Positions 24,307-31,963 of a DNA stretch of 64,000 nucleotides are shown here, one piece after another. Position 1 is the first letter of the stretch, and each line of letters begins with the position of its first letter. Under the pieces are notes generated by a model. The model was given only the letters and a program-made list of their open reading frames with translations. It did no database searches and was not told where the DNA came from. The translations under genes were made by a program, and so were the position numbers. This stretch comes from Thermotogae bacterium (GTDB taxonomy: Bacteria; Thermotogota; Thermotogae; Mesoaciditogales; Mesoaciditogaceae), in assembly GCA_026988035.1 (NCBI GenBank), contig JALSLY010000076.1:23421-87420 (forward strand), written 5' to 3'.

Positions 24307-25452
24307 TTATATCACGTCACTCAGTGCTTCAAACCATAGGCATTTAAGGTAATTTGTCTCTGGCATGGAGAGTAAATGTGGATGATCGATTGGCAAACCA
24401 GTCCATTTAATGGGTCTGACAATCCGATTTTTGTTTCTTGCGCTTCTCCCCACAATCTTCAAAAGCATTTCCCTATCTATGTTGTAAGCGCAGGAACATA
24501 TTCCGACAATACCGTTGGCGTTGAGATGATCGAATATTTGATCCATCAAGGTGTTAAGCAAATTGAAAGCTTTTGGTTTTTCTTCACGCCTTTTAATGAG
24601 AGATGGGGGATCTGCGATGATAAAATCGTATTTTCCCAGGGTTTCAAGATCGAAGGCATCTCCCTCCAAAAAATTGACATCTATCCTATTAAGATAGGCG
24701 TTTTTTCTTGCAACTTGGAGATCGGCTTTAGATATATCAACTCCATCTACTTTCATACCCTTTGAGGCCATTAAGAGTGCAAAAGCTCCCGTGTAAGTGA
24801 AAAGATCTAAGCCTTTTCCCTGAGTAGAGATTTTTTTGACGAATGTTCTTGAATCACGTTGATCGTAAAAAAAGCCTGTTTTTTGGCCATTCACTACGTC
24901 TACCATGAATTTTAGGCCGTTCTCTTCCACAATTTGCGGTTCAGGCATGGGACCATACAAGAGTTTCTTTTCTCTCGAAAGGCCATTCTCTGGAATGGAT
25001 TCAAAGTCACTGCGTTCATAAATCGATTTTGGAGAGTAGGTTTCGATAAGTGCATCGATGATCTTATCTTTCATTTTTTCAAGCGCAAGCGATCGTATTT
25101 GGACGACAAGAACGCTTCCAAATCTGTCTACGATGAGGCCTGGTAAAAAATCGCCTTCAGCGTTTACCTCGCGTCTGAATGGTGGAAGTGATGTTCGGCG
25201 AGAAAGGGCTCTTTTAAATCTTTTGACAAAGAAGTTCTTATTTATTTTCTCGTACGATTTTGTGAGAAATTTTGTTGAATTTTTTGCATTCGAGTTGTAC
25301 AATCCACGCCCGACAAATTCATCTTCAAAGAAAAGATTGGCTATTCCGATATTTTCGTCTCCATCTACTTCCACTATCTCATCTGAAAATATCCACAAAT
25401 GTCCACGCTTGATCTTTTCACGCGCTCGAGCTTTGAGTTTGATGATTATCAT
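24307..25452 (-). CDS. RlmI/RlmK-like class I SAM-dependent rRNA methyltransferase
   Basis: 381 residues. An N-terminal PUA-like domain (KLKARAREKIKRGHLWIFSDEI) is followed by the methyltransferase domain with VNGQKTGFFYDQRDSR, the SAM-binding motif LDLFTYTGAFALLMASKG, VDISKADLQVARKNA and the catalytic-loop FIIADPPSL. This architecture is that of the RlmI 23S rRNA m5C methyltransferase family; the exact target base is not evident. ATG 25452 overlaps the stop of the upstream gene (ATGA), so the two are translationally coupled. Confidence 0.9.
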   Translation of the reverse strand: MIIIKLKARAREKIKRGHLWIFSDEIVEVDGDENIGIANLFFEDEFVGRGLYNSNAKNSTKFLTKSYEKINKNFFVKRFKRALSRRTSLPPFRREVNAEGDFLPGLIVDRFGSVLVVQIRSLALEKMKDKIIDALIETYSPKSIYERSDFESIPENGLSREKKLLYGPMPEPQIVEENGLKFMVDVVNGQKTGFFYDQRDSRTFVKKISTQGKGLDLFTYTGAFALLMASKGMKVDGVDISKADLQVARKNAYLNRIDVNFLEGDAFDLETLGKYDFIIADPPSLIKRREEKPKAFNLLNTLMDQIFDHLNANGIVGICSCAYNIDREMLLKIVGRSARNKNRIVRPIKWTGLPIDHPHLLSMPETNYLKCLWFEALSDVI

Positions 25453-26333
25453 GGTTTTTGCTCCAAAATATCCTTGGCTATCGTGTAACGATGACCACGA
25501 ATCGAAACAAAACATCCACTCATGTTTATCTTTTTCACGGCCTGCATAAGGATCAGCGCTCCTGCTGCTATTATTCTTTCACGTCCTTTTTCCATGCCAC
25601 GAGCTTTTGAAAGATCATACAGACTCATTGAACACAATTTATCGTACAGATTTTCAACTTCTTCAATTTTCAGAAATCTGCCATGCACGCGAACGGGATC
25701 GAAATCTTTTTCGTCGATAAGATCTACAATGGTGGTACCTGTGCCTCCAATTGTAACGAGATCTCCGCTTGTAATTCCTTCGAAAGTTTCGTTTAGCAAG
25801 TTGATCCCTTCATTTAACTGATTTTTTATCGGATAAGATTTCACAAATCGGCTTGTCAGAACCATTGCACCAATTGGGAAGCTCCGTGTTGTAAACTTTT
25901 CGCTTTTATAAGCGAATTCAACACTTCCTCCGCCAATATCCATCACAACTGGGTTTGGTAGAAATGAAAAATTCTCATCTTCGATCACAGACAAATACGA
26001 TAACTTTGCTTCTTCCGAACCGGAAAGTATCATCGACTCGTCAAAGTCCTTTGAGAAATGCTCGAAATACATAGGATCTATCTTTCTGAAAAACTCCGTT
26101 CCAACTATTACACGCTTTTCGACTTCATATTTGTCACATAGCTTGTGATATGTGTTTATCACTTCTTGGGCATGCTTTAAGATCTTATCGTCAATCAAAT
26201 TGCTTTTGAGACGTCCAAGTCCTACGACAGTTGAAGTATCCAGAAGATATTTAAAATGATCATCTGATTTTTCGGCAATAAGCAGTAAAAATGAATTTGT
26301 TCCTGCATCAACAATGGCAACTTTCAATCTCAT
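25449..26333 (-). CDS. Ppx/GppA-family phosphatase
   Basis: About 294 residues, shorter than full Ppx (about 500) and limited to the two-lobed actin-like catalytic core. Phosphate-binding motifs: VDAGTNSFLLLIAE at the N-terminus (usual DxGSNS), GSEEAKLSY, VMDIGGGSVEF and IGGTGTTIVDL. Enzymes of this family hydrolyse polyphosphate or pppGpp. Start ATG 26333 (or 26336) follows AAAGAG; longer versions would begin inside the adjacent family A repeat, which leaves only about 20 bases for its promoter-proximal region. Confidence 0.88.
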   Translation of the reverse strand: MRLKVAIVDAGTNSFLLLIAEKSDDHFKYLLDTSTVVGLGRLKSNLIDDKILKHAQEVINTYHKLCDKYEVEKRVIVGTEFFRKIDPMYFEHFSKDFDESMILSGSEEAKLSYLSVIEDENFSFLPNPVVMDIGGGSVEFAYKSEKFTTRSFPIGAMVLTSRFVKSYPIKNQLNEGINLLNETFEGITSGDLVTIGGTGTTIVDLIDEKDFDPVRVHGRFLKIEEVENLYDKLCSMSLYDLSKARGMEKGRERIIAAGALILMQAVKKINMSGCFVSIRGHRYTIAKDILEQKP

Positions 26334-26354
26334 CATCTCTTTGTTATGGTTTGT

Positions 26355-26443
26355 AACACCTTCCGTCGGCTTCGCCGCCACCTTCCTTTTTGAAAAAACT
26401 ATTCCCCCCTATCAAGAGGGGTGCCTGAAAGGCGGGGTGTGTT
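26355..26443. repeat. Modular hairpin repeat, family A copy (short)
   Basis: It runs AACACCTTCCGTCGGCTTCGCCG ... AAAGGCGGGGTGTGTT, in the same orientation as the 20406 copy. The middle palindromes are partly degenerate (CCTTCCTTTTTGAAAAAAC). It abuts the stop codon of the leftward reductase gene exactly and ends about 20 bases before the Ppx/GppA start codon. Confidence 0.85.
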
Positions 26444-26908
26444 CTACATTTCTGCCACAAGTTCACAAATTTTTTCAAGAAACACTTTGTCCTTTTCGGT
26501 AAATGGTCCAATTTGGTGGGAATCTATGTCAAGTTCGCCGATAATCTCTCCGTTTTTGAAAATTGGTACCACTATTTCAGACTTCACTTTTGGACTGCAA
26601 GATAAGTAATTTGCCTCTTTGGAGACATCTTGCACCACAAAGGTATCTTTCATTTCTGCAGCTTGTCCACATATTCCATCTCCAAATTTTATTTTTACGT
26701 GTTCTGTTGATTCACCAGCAAATGGTCCGAGAACAAGCTCACCTTTTTTGGTATCGCTGACGAAATAGAAACCAACCCAATCGTAATGATCAACATTATT
26801 TTTGAGAAATTCACATACGGACTTTAATTTTTTATATTTATTTTGGGAATTGTTGATAATTCCAATAACGTGATCTAAAAGTAAGTCGAATTTTGAATTC
26901 TTACCCAT
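26444..26908 (-). CDS. GAF-fold free methionine-(R)-sulfoxide reductase-like protein
   Basis: 154 residues forming one GAF domain. Diagnostic stretches are WVGFYFV, GPFAGE, GDGICGQAA (Cys80), YLSCSPKVKSEIVVPI (Cys104) and GELDIDS. In characterised fRMsr enzymes three Cys take part: those matching Cys80 and Cys104 are present, while the one in the ACTRI stretch is Val here (EHVKIKFG). Activity is therefore plausible but may rely on a different resolving thiol. ATG 26908 is preferred (AGGGTG about 9 bases upstream). It overlaps the AhpD-like gene by 8 bases. A repeat touches its stop codon. Confidence 0.8.
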   Translation of the reverse strand: MGKNSKFDLLLDHVIGIINNSQNKYKKLKSVCEFLKNNVDHYDWVGFYFVSDTKKGELVLGPFAGESTEHVKIKFGDGICGQAAEMKDTFVVQDVSKEANYLSCSPKVKSEIVVPIFKNGEIIGELDIDSHQIGPFTEKDKVFLEKICELVAEM

Positions 26909-27275
26909 CTTGGACATCACCCTGCATTTTTTTCTCTTTCAATTCATCCCATATTTTAAAGGCTCTCCTGAGATGTGGAATGGTTATAGATCCTCCCACG
27001 ATGAGTGCTATTGATAGGGCTTCTTCAATTTCAGAATCAGTTACATTTTCCTCGTGACATCTTATTATATGATATTCTACACAATCATCACATCTTAGCG
27101 CTAAGGATGCAACGAGCCCCATCATTTCTTTTGTTTTCCTTGAAAGCGCACCATCGAAATAAACTTTGGAGTCGAGAGCGTAAAATCTTTTCATATTTGT
27201 TTGTGCATACTTCATAACTATGTCGTTTAGGTAATTTCTCTGCTTTTTAAAATTTTCTATGCCTTCTGTACTCAT
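26901..27275 (-). CDS. Carboxymuconolactone decarboxylase/AhpD-like protein
   Basis: 124 residues, all helical. The AhpD-type redox motif C62-x-x-C65 followed by H69 is seen in LALRCDDCVEYHIIRC, and a typical C-terminal EEALSIALIVGG helix follows. Such proteins act as thiol peroxidase or disulfide reductase partners. Lying directly upstream of a free methionine sulfoxide reductase, it suggests a small oxidative-stress operon. ATG 27275 follows AAGGAG. Confidence 0.88.
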   Translation of the reverse strand: MSTEGIENFKKQRNYLNDIVMKYAQTNMKRFYALDSKVYFDGALSRKTKEMMGLVASLALRCDDCVEYHIIRCHEENVTDSEIEEALSIALIVGGSITIPHLRRAFKIWDELKEKKMQGDVQDG

Positions 27276-27281
27276 TTATTA

Positions 27282-28409
27282 TCATGCTCCTTTCTTTAAC
27301 ATCGGAATAGTCATCATCATTTCAAGAGTAATAAGTAATGGTATCATGGCGAACCCCCAAAAAATGCCACCTGTGTTTGCGACTTGTCCAATAAGCCATT
27401 GAGATATTGATGCTCCCATACCAACAAATAACACGAAAATTCCCATAAGATTTCCAATTCTTCCTCCTGCACGTTTTGCCAGCATGGCTTGCACTGTCGG
27501 ATAAGTACTCGCAAAAGATAAACCACTCATGAATATAAGAAATATCGCAAGATAAATGTTTGAAGCGAGCATAGAGATCGTAGCTGAAATGAGCGAAGAG
27601 ACAACGATGATAAAAAGCCATATCTCTTCTTTGATTTTCAAGAAGCTCGCGGCGTACCTTCCGATAAACATTCCCATCCAGAATGTCGATGAACTGATAG
27701 CCGCCACTGTGATGCTTATTCCGCGGCCACGAACTAAAAGTGTGCTGATCCACGAAGAATACCCAACTTCATATCCAACGTAAATCATGATCAAGATATC
27801 GATTATAAGAAGGGAAGGAGAGAAAATCAATTTCAAGTTAAGCTTTTCCTCTTCAACCATTTCTGGCTCTTCGAGATGAAATGAAAACACAAACGCGATC
27901 AAAGCGAAAAGAGCTTCAAAAAGATACACGGTGCGCCAGCCGAATCCAATTTTTATGAATGCTGAAACAAAAAAGGGACTGATAAGAGCTCCGAGAGCGA
28001 AGAGAGAATTGACACGGTTGAGGAGACTTGAAGCCTTTTCTTTTGCGGCAGCACTCACAAGTGATCCGACACCAACTTCTATAAAACCGGCGCCAGTATT
28101 TGCAATCATATCTGCAATTGCTATCTCAGAAAAATTATTGCTAAATACAAACATAATAGCACCAATTATCATAAAGAAAGCTCCTGCCATTGCTATACGC
28201 TTAAGACCCGTTACATGGGCAAAGATCGCACATAATAGTGAGCCAACGACATATCCCGCCGTCCCAATGATCAGAAGATATCCACCATGTAGGTAATCGA
28301 TTGAGAGATCAGTCAAAACTTTTGGGAAAGCGCTTGATAAGATCATTACAAAAAATCCAAAGGCAAAGAACGCAAAGTATGAATACAATTTCAAGTCTTT
28401 TGAAATCAT
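27282..28409 (-). CDS. Major facilitator superfamily transporter
   Basis: 375 residues with 12 predicted membrane segments and a long cytoplasmic loop near the middle (HLEEPEMVEEEKLNLK). The pattern of small-residue-rich helices (SLLCAIFAHVTGLKRIAMAG after TM2) fits an MFS permease. Substrate unknown. ATG 28409 follows AAGGTGAT. It is transcribed toward the AhpD-like gene with a gap of 6 bases, so the three genes may form one operon. Confidence 0.85.
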   Translation of the reverse strand: MISKDLKLYSYFAFFAFGFFVMILSSAFPKVLTDLSIDYLHGGYLLIIGTAGYVVGSLLCAIFAHVTGLKRIAMAGAFFMIIGAIMFVFSNNFSEIAIADMIANTGAGFIEVGVGSLVSAAAKEKASSLLNRVNSLFALGALISPFFVSAFIKIGFGWRTVYLFEALFALIAFVFSFHLEEPEMVEEEKLNLKLIFSPSLLIIDILIMIYVGYEVGYSSWISTLLVRGRGISITVAAISSSTFWMGMFIGRYAASFLKIKEEIWLFIIVVSSLISATISMLASNIYLAIFLIFMSGLSFASTYPTVQAMLAKRAGGRIGNLMGIFVLFVGMGASISQWLIGQVANTGGIFWGFAMIPLLITLEMMMTIPMLKKGA

Positions 28410-28478
28410 TATCTTATCACCTTGTAATTGAGATATCAAAATATACATTTTTTCACGTAAAAAAACAACTCTATAGTT

Positions 28479-28500
28479 AAAAAAATGCCAAAAGAGGCAT
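28479..28500 (-). terminator. Short hairpin with T-run upstream of the MFS gene
   Basis: On the minus strand ATGCC-TCTTTT-GGCAT is followed by seven T. It lies about 70 bases upstream of the leftward MFS start, so it may be a weak attenuator. The stem is only 5 bp. Confidence 0.3.
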
Positions 28501-28564
28501 CAAGTATGTTATCATAATTGAAGAATATTCGTTTTTTTGATTGAATTTATGGAGGTGTTTCTTA

Positions 28565-29149
28565 ATAGATTTAAAAACTGTTTATCTTGTAAGGCATGGT
28601 CAGACAGATGCAAATTTAAACCACATAATTCAAGGGCAAACTGATACTTCACTGAATGAAACAGGATTGTTTCAGGCACAAAAGGTGGCGGAGGAACTGA
28701 AAAATGTTCGTGCTGATTTGATCTTGTCGAGTGATCTCAGCCGAGCCGCTCAGACAGCCAAAATAATCGCAGAAGTTTGTAGTATACCCCTTAAGTTTGA
28801 TAAAAGGCTTCGTGAAATGTCCCTTGGAATATGGGAAGGAAAGAGATTTGAAGAAATAGAAAATACACCTTTGAGTAATATATGGTTCAAAAAGCCATCT
28901 CAGCTAAGACTTGAAGGAGCAGAAAGGGTAGAAAAAGTTCAAGAAAGAGTAGTTGCCACGATTTTCAACACGCTAAAGCGATGCAAAACGTTAATAGTCG
29001 TTTCGCACGGTTTAGCCATAGCTCTTTTTCTTTTGTATGTGAACAAACTTCCACTTGATTCTATGTGGAAATACCTTGTAGACAACGCATCCGTAAGTAA
29101 AATAATTTTGTCTGGTGAGTTAGTGAATGTCACGCAAATTAGTTTGTGA
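28565..29149 (+). CDS. Histidine phosphatase (phosphoglycerate mutase-like) family protein
   Basis: About 194 residues. The catalytic motif VYLVRHGQTDAN is at the N-terminus, with SSDLSRAAQTA and E in LREMSLGIWEGKR, and the second catalytic His in LIVVSHGLA. Members include cobalamin-phosphate, fructose-bisphosphate and broad-range phosphatases; the substrate is not evident. The start is unusual: GGAGGTG (28551-28557) is followed after 7 bases by ATA at 28565 and no ATG/GTG/TTG is in frame at a proper distance. The only standard in-frame start, TTG 28541, lies before the ribosome site. Confidence 0.85.
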   Translation: MDLKTVYLVRHGQTDANLNHIIQGQTDTSLNETGLFQAQKVAEELKNVRADLILSSDLSRAAQTAKIIAEVCSIPLKFDKRLREMSLGIWEGKRFEEIENTPLSNIWFKKPSQLRLEGAERVEKVQERVVATIFNTLKRCKTLIVVSHGLAIALFLLYVNKLPLDSMWKYLVDNASVSKIILSGELVNVTQISL

Positions 29150-29216
29150 GCAAAATTTCCTTTTTTCTCGAATTTGATCAATAATAAGAGTAAGGTTGAG
29201 AAAGGGGGAAAGCTCG

Positions 29217-31103
29217 GTGAAATCTTTCGCGTTTTTTCTTTTGTTCTTATGTATAGCGGTGCTTTCGTTTGCAATACAAATAGGAACTCTAACCGCGAGT
29301 CCCATCTATGCTCTCAAAGGGGATTCATTTACTTTGTCTATAACACTCTCGCCAACATCTGATGTAAAAAGCGCATACCTAATGCTCTACAATTCTTGTA
29401 CCAAATCGACTGAAACTTTTTACATTCCACAGATATATGGTGATATCTACAAGTGGGTATACACCTCCTATAATTCTTGTAATTTTAAAGCACAAGTTCA
29501 GGTCACTTTAAAATCCACAAGTGCTACGCTTCTTTCAAATGTGGCAACTTTTACAACAGATATACCTGCTGCCAGCGTGAAATCAACGATAGTTTACGTG
29601 CCATTTATCACCAATGCGACAAAAACATGGATAGTTAATGCGCTTGATATAGGCTCGAAAACCTTAACGTTTACCACAATTTCGTCTCCGTCTGGGCTTT
29701 CGATTTCTCCCAGTAGTGGAAGTATTCAGCCGGGAGAATCAACCAATTTCTATATAACTCAAACAGGGTTCTTTTTGCCGGGGGAGATTTACGTTTTAGA
29801 CGCTTTTATGAATACTAATGATCCGAGAGTAAACTATTCGAGATACCTGCTAGCACGTGTTATCATGGGGCCAGATGGGTTAGTAATGACACCTGTTCGG
29901 CTTTCGAGCAACCATGCGTTTGTTGATAGCGATGTGGGTTTCAATTTTTCGATATGGAAGCATAATGTCACTTTGAATTACGTGTATGTAATTTGGAATA
30001 CTCCAAGTGGTTCAAAAATTTTTAATTTCACACCTGGGCAAGAATGCTTTTCTGCTTCAATAAGGGTGACTTCTCCAGGGACTTATGTGCTTTCCCAAAT
30101 AAGACTAAGTTACACGTATAAAGGTTCTAATAATTCCATCACGTATTACCCCGATTTGAAAGTAAAGGTTGCTAAGTCGTCAAATTCTATGGATCTGCGT
30201 TTGACAAACGGTACGTCCGATGTTGGAATATTTTTAAAATCTTCTTCCACACCAACGGTTTACGCGATCGATGGAACTCTCAAGGAAAAACTTTATGTTA
30301 AGAAGGCCAAAACTACGTGGATAGCATCTTATACTTATTCTGATGTACCTGGACGTGTGACGATTCTTTCAACATTTGATGGAACAGATTATGTACTATC
30401 CAAGTCATTTGAAAGATACCAAGTATCAAGTGCCAAATTAATAAACTTTAACGGTGGATGGATATCTATTCCAAGCGGTACTTTTGCATCTTCCACAATT
30501 GTTTCTGTATTTTCGAGCACCTTATTTTCAAATAATTTGTATGCCGGATTTTCGAATTTCAATCAAGTGTCCAACAGTGTGAGCTTGGTTTCAAAGTCCA
30601 ATCCTTTGGCGACGATAACTTATCATCTCTATTTTGACACAAACGCCGTAAATGGGTTGTTCGGTAATGTGAGAGTTTACAAATTAACAGGTGAAAATTC
30701 GTGGAGTCTCATGTCAACGAAACCAAGCATTGAAAATGACATAGCTACATTTGGTGGGGAAACAGGAACATATGCTTTGGGACTTACTGCGAATATTGAC
30801 AAATCTTCTAAGCCGAGGATCGTCTCCTTTACGGCAGTTCCGAAGAAACTTGTTGGACCTGGAAATGTTCAATTCATCCTTACTGTGGATAAAGACTGCT
30901 ATTATAGGTTGCTAATTTACGATATGCGTGGCAGAGTAGTGGCGATTCAACGTGGAAAAGCTCTTAGGTCTCTTGGAAATTTATTATACGTTTTGAATCC
31001 GACGACAATTTCAAATGGATTGTATGTGGCAGTTGTGGCCATTGGACCTTCACCAGGTTTGATAACAGAAACTGTATCAACCTCATTTGCGATCGTTAGG
31101 TAG
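29217..31103 (+). CDS. Large secreted Ig-rich protein with FlgD/T9SS-like C-terminal domain
   Basis: 628 residues from GTG 29217, which has AAAGGGGGAAAG upstream. Signal peptide (VKSFAFFLLFLCIAVLSFA), several Ig-like beta-sandwiches, and two cysteine-containing repeats early on (YNSCTKS, YNSCNF). The C-terminal 90 residues (YRLLIYDMRGRVVAIQRG ... TTISNGLYVAVV) resemble the FlgD/secretion-tail Ig fold (YDxxGrxV...sGxYv). It is immediately followed by a PorV-like barrel gene, 17 bases on. A surface-associated role is inferred; no specific function is recognised. Confidence 0.6.
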   Translation: MKSFAFFLLFLCIAVLSFAIQIGTLTASPIYALKGDSFTLSITLSPTSDVKSAYLMLYNSCTKSTETFYIPQIYGDIYKWVYTSYNSCNFKAQVQVTLKSTSATLLSNVATFTTDIPAASVKSTIVYVPFITNATKTWIVNALDIGSKTLTFTTISSPSGLSISPSSGSIQPGESTNFYITQTGFFLPGEIYVLDAFMNTNDPRVNYSRYLLARVIMGPDGLVMTPVRLSSNHAFVDSDVGFNFSIWKHNVTLNYVYVIWNTPSGSKIFNFTPGQECFSASIRVTSPGTYVLSQIRLSYTYKGSNNSITYYPDLKVKVAKSSNSMDLRLTNGTSDVGIFLKSSSTPTVYAIDGTLKEKLYVKKAKTTWIASYTYSDVPGRVTILSTFDGTDYVLSKSFERYQVSSAKLINFNGGWISIPSGTFASSTIVSVFSSTLFSNNLYAGFSNFNQVSNSVSLVSKSNPLATITYHLYFDTNAVNGLFGNVRVYKLTGENSWSLMSTKPSIENDIATFGGETGTYALGLTANIDKSSKPRIVSFTAVPKKLVGPGNVQFILTVDKDCYYRLLIYDMRGRVVAIQRGKALRSLGNLLYVLNPTTISNGLYVAVVAIGPSPGLITETVSTSFAIVR

Positions 31104-31120
31104 AGGGGGAGTGGTATTTC

Positions 31121-31963
31121 GTGAAAAAGGTGTTAGTGGTATTTTTGGTATCTTTGCTAAGTATCTCTGTCTTTGCCAACGTTGTAAATGAAATAAATGA
31201 TCCTTCGGCTTATTCTCGAGCAATGGGAGGAGCAATATATGCACTCTATACTGGTCCACAGTCGATTAGCTACAATCCAGCTGGCATGGCAACTGGGAGA
31301 GATGCAGTATTTTTTTCACATATAGAACACTTTTTTGGTGTGGTACGAAATGAATTTTTGAGTGGTTCTTTTAGATTGAAAAACATTTACGTAGGTGGTG
31401 CTATTCAATACACTTATCCTGTTGACGAGCTTAATTACGATCAGTACAAATTGAATGGAGCTGTTGCTTACAAAATTGGAGAAAATACTTTCGGACTTGG
31501 TTTAAATGCATGGATAGGGAGTAATATAAAAAATGGTTTTTCTATGGATTTTGGCTCGATAATCAAATATGAGAATTTTAATTTCGCAGTAGTGGTGAAA
31601 AATGCCTTTGCTTCAATCACATGGGCATCCACTCCATCCACCTCGCAATCGTATACTCCCGAATTGATCTTTGGAGCTTCATACATTGGTCAGAGGTACA
31701 CTTTGAATTCTTATGTTAATTTTGTTTCTGGTGAGTTAGGATTGGGAGCGGAGATTCCAGTGACGTCTTTCTTCAGTTTGTTGGGTGGTTATAGAATGAC
31801 CTTTTATAAAGAGTTGTCGAAGGAAGTTAGTGTGGGAACAAGAATTTATTATCATGGACTTGATCTTGACATTGCTTACGTTTTCAAAGGATCCCTTCAA
31901 TTTGGTGATGTTATAAATCCTTTCTACGTGTCTTTAACGTACAACTTTTCAGGAGGGATTTGA
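31121..31963 (+). CDS. UPF0164/PorV-like outer-membrane barrel protein
   Basis: 280 residues; GTG 31121 after AGAGGGGGAG. Signal peptide, then the family N-terminal motif SRAMGGAIYALYTG...SISYNPAGMA (MGGA...NPAG), seen in UPF0164, PorV and FadL-like barrels, followed by about ten amphipathic strands and a final YVSLTYNF strand. It lies between the large secreted protein and mutS2, with which it is nearly contiguous. A partner role for the preceding secreted protein is an attractive but unproven idea. Confidence 0.75.
   Translation: MKKVLVVFLVSLLSISVFANVVNEINDPSAYSRAMGGAIYALYTGPQSISYNPAGMATGRDAVFFSHIEHFFGVVRNEFLSGSFRLKNIYVGGAIQYTYPVDELNYDQYKLNGAVAYKIGENTFGLGLNAWIGSNIKNGFSMDFGSIIKYENFNFAVVVKNAFASITWASTPSTSQSYTPELIFGASYIGQRYTLNSYVNFVSGELGLGAEIPVTSFFSLLGGYRMTFYKELSKEVSVGTRIYYHGLDLDIAYVFKGSLQFGDVINPFYVSLTYNFSGGI

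Noticed and set aside
26314..26502. Open frame over the repeat at 26355
   Set aside because: Repeat-derived and antisense to two good genes.
29217..31963. Type IX secretion system
   Set aside because: Only tail-like and PorV-like proteins are present; no core T9SS genes are in the window.
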